Positions 45,640 through 53,667 of a stretch of DNA of 64,000 nucleotides are shown here, piece by piece; position 1 is the stretch's first letter; the number at the start of each line of letters is the position of its first letter. The notes below the pieces were generated by a model, which was not told where the DNA came from, made no database searches, and saw only the letters and a list, made by a program, of their open reading frames with translations. This stretch comes from Puerhibacterium puerhi (GTDB lineage Bacteria > Actinomycetota > Actinomycetes > Actinomycetales > Cellulomonadaceae): contig NZ_WUWN01000001.1 of NCBI RefSeq assembly GCF_009846865.1, positions 124,001 through 188,000 of the forward strand, given 5' to 3'. Position numbers and translations under genes: made by a program.

Positions 45640-46140
45640 TCAGCCCTGCGCCTCCTGCGCGTCGCGCAGCGCCCGGAGCCGGGCGACGACGGCCGCGACC
45701 TCGTCCTCGTCGACCCAGGTGTGGCGCTTGCGCCCGTCGGCCAGCACCAGGGGGATCGCCACGCCGTGCCGGGTGTGCACCCGCACGGCGGGGACCTGCG
45801 TGAACTCCCACGTGGTGGCGGGGCCGTCGGTGACCGCGGCGACGTCGCGCCATCCGCACCGCAGGAGGGGCTCCTTGCCCGGCGGGCACCACAGCTCGAG
45901 ACCGTCCGGCCCGGCGGCCACCACGAGGTCCGACCCGGCGAGGTTGCGCAGCTCGGTGCGGTACACGCCGTCGGCCGCGAGGGCGCTCTTCAGCTCGGCG
46001 GTGACGTGCCCCCGGCGCACGGTCCACCCCGGCCGCGCGGCGCGCACCCGCGCCTCCAGCCGCCGGGCCTGCGCCCGCATGATCACGTTCACCAGCACAC
46101 CGACGAGCACGATGACCCCGACGGCGACCAACCAGCTCAC
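45640..46140 (-). CDS. Unknown single-pass membrane protein of the WXG100 cassette
   Basis: 166 aa, not recognised. One N-terminal helix (residues 3-22), then a basic segment AQARRLEARVRAARPGW and a beta-rich domain with LELWCPPGKEPLLRCGWRDVAAV and VHTRHGVAIPLVLADGRKRHTW; the two Cys could pair. PH-like domains of bacterial membrane proteins have a comparable pattern, which is only a suggestion. GTG 46140 overlaps the upstream stop, so it is the last gene of the cassette. Confidence 0.72.
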   Translation of the reverse strand: MSWLVAVGVIVLVGVLVNVIMRAQARRLEARVRAARPGWTVRRGHVTAELKSALAADGVYRTELRNLAGSDLVVAAGPDGLELWCPPGKEPLLRCGWRDVAAVTDGPATTWEFTQVPAVRVHTRHGVAIPLVLADGRKRHTWVDEDEVAAVVARLRALRDAQEAQG

Positions 46141-46799
46141 GCCGCACCTCCGGCGCCCGGGGCCTGTGGCCCCTCGTGCGGGTCGTCCGGGGAGGGCACG
46201 TGCCCGACCGACGCCACGAGCGTGTCGTAGAGGTCGAGGAGCCCCTCACGGAGCTCGACGTGCGGCGAGGCGAACACGGCCTCGAAGTGGCCCTGACGGT
46301 CCCCGACGTCGACGAGGTAGCGCACGACGAGCTGGTCGATGTCCTGGGCGCCGAGCTCCGCCGGGCCGCGCTCGACCGTCACCGTCCGCAGCACAGGGCC
46401 GGCCGGACCCTCGCCGAGCAGCACCTCCGTCCCCTCCGCCGCGCCGGCGCGCAGCCTCTCGGCCACCCGCTCGAGCCGCGACGGTCCCGCGACCCGCGAC
46501 GGCGGCGGCTGGCGGAACGTGGTGAGCGTGATCGTCAGGGGCCGCTCCCGCACCGTCATCAGGGAGATCGCGAGGATCCTCCCACCGGCGGCCGCGGCCG
46601 TCTCCGCCGTCCGCTCCAGGGCCTGGCGGGTCTGGTGCTTCAGCGGCACGGGGCGGTCCGGGCGGCCGAACTGCCGGTCGGCCAGCGCGGCCAGCGAGCG
46701 GCGCATGGCCCGGCGGTCCGTGAGCGGCACCACCCACCAGTCGGCCGGGAGCAGCAGCCCGAGGTCGCCGGTCGGGCGGACCGTCGTCGGTGCCGCCAT
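46137..46799 (-). CDS. Unknown soluble protein of the WXG100 cassette, LPxxW type
   Basis: 220 aa, not recognised. It opens GLLLPADWWVVPLTDRR, then a helix with KHQTRQALERTAETAAAAGG, alternating beta segments (ILAISLMTV, LTITLTTF, RTVTVERG, QLVVRYLVDV) and a final ASPHVELREGLLDLYDTLVASV helix. This order resembles Mog1/PsbP/LpqN-like folds and the neighbouring 189-aa protein, so the two may be distant paralogues. No signal peptide. ATG 46799 shares one base with the upstream stop (TGATG). Confidence 0.72.
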   Translation of the reverse strand: MAAPTTVRPTGDLGLLLPADWWVVPLTDRRAMRRSLAALADRQFGRPDRPVPLKHQTRQALERTAETAAAAGGRILAISLMTVRERPLTITLTTFRQPPPSRVAGPSRLERVAERLRAGAAEGTEVLLGEGPAGPVLRTVTVERGPAELGAQDIDQLVVRYLVDVGDRQGHFEAVFASPHVELREGLLDLYDTLVASVGHVPSPDDPHEGPQAPGAGGAA

Positions 46800-47368
46800 C
46801 AGCCCTCACGCTCCACGGTGAGCCACGCCCCGATCGTCAGGGACTCCTGGGCGAGCCGCTCGAACACGGCCGGCCGGCCCGTGGTGTACACGACCCGCAC
46901 CAGCTCGTCGCCGCCCACGGGGAAGATGGTCTGGGCGACGCTGCTGGTGATCACGCCGTCGCCCGCCTCGCCCCGCACCTCCACCTGGACGACCATCGGG
47001 CCGACCTCCGCCTCGCCGACGGCGACGGAGTAGTCGAAGACGCGCGAGCCCGGCTCGCGCCGGGGCCGGGCGAGCCGCGCGGCCAGGTCCTGCGGGGTGA
47101 CCGCCTCGCCGGGCGCGGGGGCGTACAGGGTGACGGTGAGCTGTCCCCACGGCCCGTCGGTGGGGTCCGGCACCCAGACCGCTCCGCCGAAGCGGCCCTC
47201 CGCGGCCAGGATCGCGTCGAGCTCGCGCACCGCCTGGGTGCGCGCGCGGGTGACGACGTCGGGCGCGCCGAGCGCGCGCACCACCTCCTCGGCCTCGGCG
47301 GCCGCGCCGGTCCGCCACCCCACCCAGCCCTCGGGCAGGCCGAGGTCGACGTCGGTGATCGTGGGCAT
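46799..47368 (-). CDS. Unknown soluble protein of the WXG100 cassette, LPxxW type
   Basis: 189 aa, not recognised. It opens DLGLPEGWVGWRTG, continues with a helix (TRARTQAVRELDAILAAEG), beta segments (QLTVTLYAP, VFDYSVAVGEAEVGPMVVQV) and ends VRVVYTTGRPAVFERLAQESLTI. The layout parallels the 220-aa protein downstream. It has no signal peptide, so it acts in the cytoplasm, for example as chaperone or immunity protein for the secreted product encoded upstream; this is inference from position. Start ATG 47368. Confidence 0.72.
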   Translation of the reverse strand: MPTITDVDLGLPEGWVGWRTGAAAEAEEVVRALGAPDVVTRARTQAVRELDAILAAEGRFGGAVWVPDPTDGPWGQLTVTLYAPAPGEAVTPQDLAARLARPRREPGSRVFDYSVAVGEAEVGPMVVQVEVRGEAGDGVITSSVAQTIFPVGGDELVRVVYTTGRPAVFERLAQESLTIGAWLTVEREG

Positions 47369-47397
47369 GCTGCGTGCTCCTTCTCCCGCCGCGCCGG

Positions 47398-48828
47398 TCA
47401 GCGCAGGTTCAGGGCGTCGGCCGGCGAGTCCGGCGTGAAGTCGAGCCAGTCGGTCTTGCCCTGCTGGACGTCGCGGAAGCGCTGGTAGACCTCGCTGGTC
47501 CCAGCGAGCGCCGAGTTGCCCACGAGCCCGGCCGCCGAGGCGTTGGCGTAGCGCACGGCGCCGGCCACCTCGGGCGCGGCGCGCACGGCGTCGTCGGCCG
47601 CGGCGATCGAGCTGATCGCCCGCGCCTCGGCGGACGCACCGAAGAGCGCCGTCGCCCGCTGCAGGCCGGCCGTGCCCTCGACGACAGATCGCCACGTCAC
47701 CACCGGGTGGCGGACGAAGCCTGCCACCTGGCCGAAGCCCCGCAGGTCGTCCCACAACCCCCGGGCGACCGCCCGCGGTGCGAGCGCGTCCCGGGTGATC
47801 CGCCAGAGCCCGGGGCGGGCGACGAACGCGTCCATCGCCCGCTCACCTTCCTTGATCCCCGGGATACCACGGCCGCCCAGCATCCGCCGCACCGCGGACC
47901 GCACGCCCCGCGACCCGCGGGTGGCGCGCACGAGCGCGTCGGCGCGCACGCGCGCCGTGCCCTGCACGCCCTTGGCGCCGAGCTTGAGGGTCGTCCCGAC
48001 CACGCGGCCGGCTCCGAACGTGACCAGCCCGAGCAGCCCGAGGCCCCAGCTGACCCAGTCGCCCTCGCCGTTGACGAGCTTCAGCGTCTCGCCGATGAAC
48101 GAGATCGCACCGGCGATGAGCGCGATGGCCGCGAGCGCCTGGCCCAGCCCGGGGACCCAGCACAGGACGAGAGCGAGGATCCCGGCGACGGCGGCGATCT
48201 TGCCCACGGCGTCGGTGATGGCGTTGACCACGCCGCGCACGTCCTGCCACCACCCGTCGTTCAGGCCGTCGGCCTCGATGACACCGCGCACGACCGCGGC
48301 GGCGGTGCGGGCCGCGGAGTCGCGCGCCGCGACGGCCTCGTCCAGGTCCGACTGCGCGGCCTGGAGCGCGCCCTGGGCTCCGGCGAGGTCGTCCTCGGCG
48401 AGCTGCACCCGCGTCACCGCGTCCGGCAGGGACTCCTGCACGGCGGGGTCCGAGTACTGGTCGCGGCGCGCCTGCGCCTCGTGCACCGCCTGGCGCGCGC
48501 CGCCGGCCTTCTGCAGCGCGGCGGACGCCTCCCTCTGGGCGTCGCGCAGCGCGCCCGCGTAGGTCACGAGCGCGGCCCCGGTCTCGTCGTAGCGTTCCTC
48601 GGCCTTGCCGACGTCCTGTGCGACCGTGGTCGCCTTCTCCCGGATCGCCTCGAGGAAGTCCGCGCCACCCTCCGCCGCGGCGGCCGCGATGGCCTCGAGG
48701 CGGCTCGCGGCCGTACGGATCGCCTGGGCGACGTCCCCGTACTCCTGGCCCACGGCGGCGACCGTGTCGGGGTCGCCGGGCACGGGCTCGGTGCCGGTGT
48801 CGAGGTACCACTCGATCGATCGCGTCAC
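47398..48828 (-). CDS. Putative T7SS-secreted protein with membrane-active middle part
   Basis: 476 aa. The N-terminal ~95 residues (WYLDTGTEPVPGDPDTVAAV and following helices) match the pattern of actinobacterial T7SS-signal domains. A coiled-coil region covers about 85-185, two strongly hydrophobic segments lie at 208-250 and 258-280, and the C-terminal ~190 residues are basic, then alanine-rich and not assignable to a toxin family. GTG 48828 overlaps the WXG100 stop (GTGA). A pore-forming or polymorphic-toxin role is possible, but no catalytic motif is visible. Confidence 0.75.
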   Translation of the reverse strand: MTRSIEWYLDTGTEPVPGDPDTVAAVGQEYGDVAQAIRTAASRLEAIAAAAAEGGADFLEAIREKATTVAQDVGKAEERYDETGAALVTYAGALRDAQREASAALQKAGGARQAVHEAQARRDQYSDPAVQESLPDAVTRVQLAEDDLAGAQGALQAAQSDLDEAVAARDSAARTAAAVVRGVIEADGLNDGWWQDVRGVVNAITDAVGKIAAVAGILALVLCWVPGLGQALAAIALIAGAISFIGETLKLVNGEGDWVSWGLGLLGLVTFGAGRVVGTTLKLGAKGVQGTARVRADALVRATRGSRGVRSAVRRMLGGRGIPGIKEGERAMDAFVARPGLWRITRDALAPRAVARGLWDDLRGFGQVAGFVRHPVVTWRSVVEGTAGLQRATALFGASAEARAISSIAAADDAVRAAPEVAGAVRYANASAAGLVGNSALAGTSEVYQRFRDVQQGKTDWLDFTPDSPADALNLR

Positions 48829-49118
48829 GACTTCTCCCCCAGCAGCGCCGCGGCGAAGTCGCGGTCCAGCTGCTCGATCTCCTCGCCGGCGCCCTGGCAC
48901 TGCTCGGCGAGCGCGGCGATGTGCTCGAGCATCTGCTGGCGGCGCCCGTCCCAGCCGCGCTCGAACTCGCGGATCGCGTCCGCCAGGTCGTCGTGCCCGA
49001 CGGCGTCGGCGGCCCGCGTGCTGCGCGCCCCGGCGTCGGCGAACTCGGCCGCCACCACGCGCAGCGACGAGCCTCCCTCGATCAGCGCCGTGGTGTCGAC
49101 CTCGAACCGGTCCCCCAT
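48825..49118 (-). CDS. WXG100-family protein
   Basis: 97 aa helical hairpin protein. The central turn is ERGWDGRR (W56-D57-G58), the usual WxG; both flanking regions are amphipathic helices. Such proteins are exported by ESX/type VII machines, often as a dimer with a coupled substrate; here the partner is the overlapping 476-aa gene. No EccC, EccB or other core component is in the window. AGGAGGGG precedes ATG 49118, and a TACGCT -10 box lies at 49151-49146. Confidence 0.87.
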   Translation of the reverse strand: MGDRFEVDTTALIEGGSSLRVVAAEFADAGARSTRAADAVGHDDLADAIREFERGWDGRRQQMLEHIAALAEQCQGAGEEIEQLDRDFAAALLGEKS

Positions 49119-49145
49119 GCCCCCTCCTTCACGTCTCCGCGCCGG

Positions 49146-49151
49146 AGCGTA
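49146..49151 (-). promoter_or_regulatory. -10 box of the WXG100 cassette
   Basis: TACGCT on the minus strand, about 28 nt before the WXG100 start codon, leaving a short leader with a good ribosome-binding site. Confidence 0.5.
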
Positions 49152-49196
49152 CCGGCCGTGCGGGCTGCGCCGCGATGGGGAGAAGGACCCGTCGCG

Positions 49197-49664
49197 TCAG
49201 CCGGCGGGCGGGCACTCGAGGGTCAGCACCCCGTCGTCGGCCCGCAGCGTGCAGTCGTCGACGTGTCGCCCGTCGGGCAGCGTGACCTCCACCCGGTCCT
49301 CCCCCTCGTCGGGGACGAACCAGTGCTGCCGCACCTCGACGTCGTAGGCGTCCTCGACCGCGGCGATCGTCCGCGCCTCGATCTGCTCGACCTGCGCGGC
49401 CCGGGCGGCCCGGAGCTCGTCCAGCCGAGCCCGCTCCGCGCGGTCGGCGACGTAGCCGACCGCCCCGCCGGCGACGGCCAGCGCCACCGGCACCACGAGC
49501 AGCGCGAGCGGAAAGCCGCCCGACCGGCGGATCACACCGGGCGCCCCGAGGCAGGCCCAGACGAAGAAGAGCATCGACACCAGGGCCACGCCCAGGCCGA
49601 CGACCATGAGCGGGGGCGCCTCCCAGCTCGGCACGGGCGGGGGGTACTGCGGGGCGGGAACCAT
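49197..49664 (-). CDS. Unknown membrane protein upstream of the WXG100 cassette
   Basis: 155 aa, not recognised. Two hydrophobic helices at about 18-40 and 50-72 are followed by a charged helix (ADRAERARLDELRAARAAQ) and a small extracytoplasmic or cytoplasmic beta domain with a Cys pair (VDDCTLRADDGVLTLECPP). The last part resembles DUF4333-like or similar small domains of actinobacterial membrane proteins, which I cannot confirm. It is 78 nt upstream of the WXG100 gene, which has its own promoter. Confidence 0.65.
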   Translation of the reverse strand: MVPAPQYPPPVPSWEAPPLMVVGLGVALVSMLFFVWACLGAPGVIRRSGGFPLALLVVPVALAVAGGAVGYVADRAERARLDELRAARAAQVEQIEARTIAAVEDAYDVEVRQHWFVPDEGEDRVEVTLPDGRHVDDCTLRADDGVLTLECPPAG

Positions 49665-49678
49665 CTGTCCTCCAGGTC

Positions 49679-49709
49679 GGTGGCCGGCCGAGGATATCGG
49701 CCGGCCACC
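49679..49709 (-). terminator. Hairpin downstream of the first GH51 gene
   Basis: GGTGGCCGGCCGA and TCGGCCGGCCACC form a perfect 13-bp stem with a GGATA loop, 8 nt beyond the GH51 stop. Confidence 0.7.
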
Positions 49710-49716
49710 GCCCAGG

Positions 49717-51228
49717 TCAGGCGCGCGCCAGGCGCACCACGCTCCACGACACCGGCGGGAGCTGGGCGACGGCGCGCCCGTCGACCACCGTGGCCGAGGC
49801 GTTCGGCCGCGGCGCCACCGAGGCGTCGTCGTCGGCGGTGGCCGCCCAGGTGTGGTCGGGGTTGGCGAGCGTCAGCGCCTCGACCACCCGCAGCCCGGGG
49901 AATCCGCGCAGGTCGACGTCCAGCGCGACGGGGTCGGTCGTCGAGCGGTTGACGGCCAGCAGCGTCACGTCGCCGGTCTCGGCATCGTGGGTGGCGACGG
50001 CGTCGACGGCGCTCACCTCGCCGAACTTCGCCGTCTCGTGCACCGGCGCGTCCACGGCGACGCGCAGCACCTCGCCGCGCGCGTGGCGGGCGGTGAGCGC
50101 GAACGGGTGGAAGATCGTCTGCTTCCACACGCGACCGCCGGGCTCGGTCATGATCGGGGCGATCACGTTGACCAGCTGCGCCAGCGAGGCGGCGTGCACC
50201 CGGTCGGTGTGCCGCAGCAGGCTGATGAGCAGCGAGCCGACGACGACCGCGTCGGCCACGTTGTAGCGGTCCTCGAGCAGGACCGGGGCCACGGGCCAGT
50301 CGTCGCCCGACGGCGGGCGGGACTCGGCGCGCTTCTGGTACCAGACGTTCCACTCGTCGAACGAGATGTTGATCCGCTTGGAGTGCTTGCCTGCGGCGCG
50401 CACGGCGTCGGCGGTGGCCGCGACCGACTCGACGAAGTGGTCCATGTCCACTGCCGAGGCGAGGAAGGAGGCGAGGTCGCCGTCCTCCTCCCAGTAGTAG
50501 GCGTGGGCCGAGACGTGGTCGACGTGCTCGTATGCCTCGGTGAGCACGACGTGCTCCCACTCCCCGAACGTCGGCATCTGCGAGCCGGACGACCCGCAGA
50601 CCACCAGCTCCACCCCGGGGTCGACCATCCGCATCGCCCGCGCCGTCTCGGTGGCCAGGCGCCCATACTCGTGCGCGGTCTTGTGGCCGATCTGCCACGG
50701 GCCGTCCATCTCGTTGCCCAGGCACCACATCTTCACGCGGTACGGGTCCTCGGCCCCGTTCTTGCGCCGTTCGTCCGACCAGCGGGTGCCGCCCGGGACG
50801 TTGCAGTACTCCAGCAGGTCCAGGGCCTCCTGCACGCCGCGGGTGCCGAGGTTGACCGCCATCATCGGCTCCACGCCGGCCCGGGCGCACCAGCGCACGA
50901 ACTCGTCGACGCCCACGAGGTTCGGCTCGGTGGAGTGCCAGGCGAGGTCGAGGCGGCGGGGCCGCTCGCCGACGGGCCCGATGCCGTCCTCCCAGCGGTA
51001 GCCGGAGACGAAGTTGCCGCCCGGGTAGCGCACGGTGGTGACGCCGAGCTCGCGCACGAGGTCGAGGACGTCGCCGCGGAAGCCGTCCTCGTCGGCGGTG
51101 GGGTGGCCGGGGTCGTGGATGCCGGTGTAGACGCAGCGGCCGAGGTGCTCGACGAACGAGCCGAAGGTGCGCGGGCGCACGGGGCCGACGACGAACGCCG
51201 GGTCGACGGTGACGGAGGCAGAGAGCAT
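49717..51228 (-). CDS. Intracellular alpha-L-arabinofuranosidase, GH51
   Basis: 503 aa. The acid/base Glu is E173 in WCLGNEMDGPW, the nucleophile E292 in ISFDEWNVWY. There is no signal peptide, so it works on imported arabino-oligosaccharides. It is the last gene of the transporter operon, 120 nt after the binding-protein gene and behind a strong hairpin. A second GH51 at 55,897 is clearly related but separately transcribed. Start ATG 51228. Confidence 0.95.
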   Translation of the reverse strand: MLSASVTVDPAFVVGPVRPRTFGSFVEHLGRCVYTGIHDPGHPTADEDGFRGDVLDLVRELGVTTVRYPGGNFVSGYRWEDGIGPVGERPRRLDLAWHSTEPNLVGVDEFVRWCARAGVEPMMAVNLGTRGVQEALDLLEYCNVPGGTRWSDERRKNGAEDPYRVKMWCLGNEMDGPWQIGHKTAHEYGRLATETARAMRMVDPGVELVVCGSSGSQMPTFGEWEHVVLTEAYEHVDHVSAHAYYWEEDGDLASFLASAVDMDHFVESVAATADAVRAAGKHSKRINISFDEWNVWYQKRAESRPPSGDDWPVAPVLLEDRYNVADAVVVGSLLISLLRHTDRVHAASLAQLVNVIAPIMTEPGGRVWKQTIFHPFALTARHARGEVLRVAVDAPVHETAKFGEVSAVDAVATHDAETGDVTLLAVNRSTTDPVALDVDLRGFPGLRVVEALTLANPDHTWAATADDDASVAPRPNASATVVDGRAVAQLPPVSWSVVRLARA

Positions 51229-51309
51229 GACAGACGGCTCCAGATCAGGACGAAGGGCCAGGGCGGAGGTCAGGACGAGGGGTCAGGCCGGCCAGGTGAC
51301 GAGCGAGGA

Positions 51310-51344
51310 CGGCCGGGCCCGGGCGGGACGCCCGGGCCCGGCCG
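51310..51344 (-). other. Strong hairpin between binding-protein gene and GH51
   Basis: CGGCCGGGCCCGGGCG and its exact complement form a 16-bp stem with a GGA loop, 4 nt after the binding-protein stop. It may end most transcripts or protect the 3' end of the binding-protein mRNA. Confidence 0.7.
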
Positions 51345-51348
51345 CGGT

Positions 51349-52698
51349 TCACTGTCCGAGCTCGTTCTCGAGGTCGGACTGGGCCTGGGCGAGCGCGTCC
51401 TTCACGGGCGTGCCCGACTCGAAGATGTCGTTCAGCGTCTCCGTGGTGAACAGGTTGTTCACCGACGGCGCGTTCGGGCTCGTGGCCGAGACCAGCAGGC
51501 CGATGGAGTCGCTCACCGCGTTGAGGCTGTCGAACGGGTTGGTCGTGAAGTACTGGACGTACTCGTTCTCCGGGTCGTGGGTGATCGCCTCGTCCTGCCA
51601 CATGGAGGTGTTCATCGGGTCGAAACCGAGCGTCCGCCAGATCTCCTCGTTGCCGTCCTTGGACAGCTTGGCATAGGCGATGAACTCCGCGGCGAGCTCC
51701 TTGTGCTCGCCGACCGACGGCACGGCCGTGCCGGTGCCGCCGCCGCCCACCGTCTTGACCTCGGCGCCCTCGACCACGGGGGCCGGGGCGATCGCGATCT
51801 TGCCCTTGAGGTCGGGCATGTACGCCGTGAACCGGGACATGAACCACTCGGGCATGATCATCGCGGCGAAGTCGCCCTTGTTGATCGCGCCGTACGCCTC
51901 CTCGGTGTCGGGCTGCCCGCCCGGCGGCACGGCGACCGCGCCGGAGTCCTGGAGGTCCTTGAGGATCTCGAAGGCCTGCACGACCTCCGGGCTGTCGACC
52001 GTCACGTTGCCGTCGGCGTCGAGGTAGTCGCCGCCGAGCTGGCCGAGCAGGAGGTTGGCCTGCCACTGCGCGGAGGTGTCGGCAGTGCCGAAGGCCTTGC
52101 CGGTGGCGTCGTGGTACTTCACCCCGGCCTCCTTGAAGTCGTCCCAGGTCTGGATCGTGGTGTAGTCGATCCCGGCGCCCTCGAGCAGCTCGGTGTTGTA
52201 GAAGGCGAGGGTGGTGCCGACGTGGAAGTCGAAGCCGTAGGTCTTGCCCTCCTTCGAGTACAGGTCGAGGCGGGCCTCGACCAGGTCGTCCCGGTAGGGC
52301 TCGGCGTAGCTCGTGAGGTCCTCGAGCGCCGGCGTGCCCTTGGTGAAGTTCGGGAACTTGCCGAGCTCGATGTCCACCAGGTCCGGCACACCCTCGCCCG
52401 ACGTGAGAGCGAGCTGGAGCTTGTTGTGCATGTCGTCGTACGGCATGACGTTGACGTCGAGCTTGACCTGCTCGTCGGGGTGCTGCTCGTTCCAGTGGGC
52501 GGCCATGGTCTCGTAGAACTTGCCGTGCAGCTCCACGAACGTCCACAGCGTCAGCGTCGTGGCGTCCTCGCCGGCCTTCTGGTCGACGGTGGACGAGTAC
52601 TCGTCCGAGGGCTGGTTGGACGCCGGCTGGGCGCACGCGCCCACCAGGGCGGTGGCCGCCACGACGGCGAGCGCCGCCAGCGGTCGCAAGACCTTCAT
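51349..52698 (-). CDS. Sugar ABC transporter substrate-binding lipoprotein
   Basis: 449 aa. Signal peptide with lipobox LVGAC (C22). The mature protein has the family-1 binding-protein pattern (TLTLWTFVELHGKFYETMA, VDIELGKFPNFTKG, DFAAMIMPEWFMSRF). With the two CUT1 permeases upstream and the GH51 downstream it most likely binds arabino-oligosaccharides. Start ATG 52698. The ATPase is not encoded here. Confidence 0.94.
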   Translation of the reverse strand: MKVLRPLAALAVVAATALVGACAQPASNQPSDEYSSTVDQKAGEDATTLTLWTFVELHGKFYETMAAHWNEQHPDEQVKLDVNVMPYDDMHNKLQLALTSGEGVPDLVDIELGKFPNFTKGTPALEDLTSYAEPYRDDLVEARLDLYSKEGKTYGFDFHVGTTLAFYNTELLEGAGIDYTTIQTWDDFKEAGVKYHDATGKAFGTADTSAQWQANLLLGQLGGDYLDADGNVTVDSPEVVQAFEILKDLQDSGAVAVPPGGQPDTEEAYGAINKGDFAAMIMPEWFMSRFTAYMPDLKGKIAIAPAPVVEGAEVKTVGGGGTGTAVPSVGEHKELAAEFIAYAKLSKDGNEEIWRTLGFDPMNTSMWQDEAITHDPENEYVQYFTTNPFDSLNAVSDSIGLLVSATSPNAPSVNNLFTTETLNDIFESGTPVKDALAQAQSDLENELGQ

Positions 52699-52767
52699 GG
52701 TGATCTCCTTCGATCGGTGCCGTGGCCACGTCCGCGTGGTCCACGTGCGGGGATGGGGGTGGGCAGG

Positions 52768-53667
52768 TCAGCCCTTGACCGCTCCGGCCGTCATGCCCTG
52801 GATGAAGAACCGCTGGAACGCGAGGAACAGCAGGAGGATCGGGATCAGGGAGAAGAACGCCCCCACGATCAGCAGCGAGTAGTTGTTGCCGTAGGGCGTG
52901 AGCAGGGTGTTCAGGCCGATCGGCAGCGTGTACTTCTCCGGGGAGCGCAGCACCAGCAGGGGCCACAGGAAGTTGTTCCACGTGGCCATGCCGTTGAGGA
53001 TCGCCATCGCGGCCATCGCCGGCTTCATCAGGGGCAGGACGAGGCGGAAGAAGATGCCGTACTCGGTGACACCGTCGACGCGGCCGGCCTCGAGGATCTC
53101 CGTCGGGATGCCGAGCAGGTACTGGCGGAAGAAGAAGATGGTGGTGGCCTGCGCGAGGAACGGCAGGATCACCGCGGCGTAGCTGTCCTCCAGGCCCATG
53201 GCGTTCGTCTGCACGTAGAGCGGCAGCATCAACATCTCGAACGGCACGGTCATGATGACCAGGACGCAGATGAACAGCGGGGTCTTGAAGCGGAACTCGT
53301 ACATCACGAACCCGTACGCGACGAACGCGCTCACCAGCAGGGTGCCGACCACCTGCACCACCGTCACGATGACGGAGTTCGCGAACCAGCCGAAGTACGG
53401 CCCCGAGTCCGTGAAGAGCATCGCGTAGTTGTCGAGGTTCGCGTCGGCCGGGTTCAGGCCGAGGTTGAGGCCGTACCGGATCAGCAGGCTGCCGTCCTGG
53501 AACGTGCCGATGAACATCGCCCAGAACGGGACGAGGGCCAGGAGGGCGACGACGACGAAGGCGAGCCCCATGAGGACCGACCGCGAGCGGTCGCCCCGCT
53601 TCGGCGCCCGGGTGGGCGCGGACGCGACGACGCGCGGGCTACGAGTCTTGACGGCGGTGGTGCTCAT
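52768..53667 (-). CDS. Sugar ABC transporter permease, MalG type
   Basis: 299 aa, six helices. The EAA loop is EILEAGRVDGVTEYGIFFRLVLPLMKPA, which contacts the ATPase; the C-terminus IQGMTAGAVKG is a MalG hallmark. ATG 53667 overlaps the partner permease stop (ATGA). Import of arabino-oligosaccharides is inferred from the operon. Confidence 0.95.
   Translation of the reverse strand: MSTTAVKTRSPRVVASAPTRAPKRGDRSRSVLMGLAFVVVALLALVPFWAMFIGTFQDGSLLIRYGLNLGLNPADANLDNYAMLFTDSGPYFGWFANSVIVTVVQVVGTLLVSAFVAYGFVMYEFRFKTPLFICVLVIMTVPFEMLMLPLYVQTNAMGLEDSYAAVILPFLAQATTIFFFRQYLLGIPTEILEAGRVDGVTEYGIFFRLVLPLMKPAMAAMAILNGMATWNNFLWPLLVLRSPEKYTLPIGLNTLLTPYGNNYSLLIVGAFFSLIPILLLFLAFQRFFIQGMTAGAVKG

Noticed and set aside
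45640-49664. Complete type VII secretion system
   Set aside because: Only WXG100 and a substrate-like protein are recognisable; no EccB, EccC, EccD, EccE or mycosin is encoded in the window.
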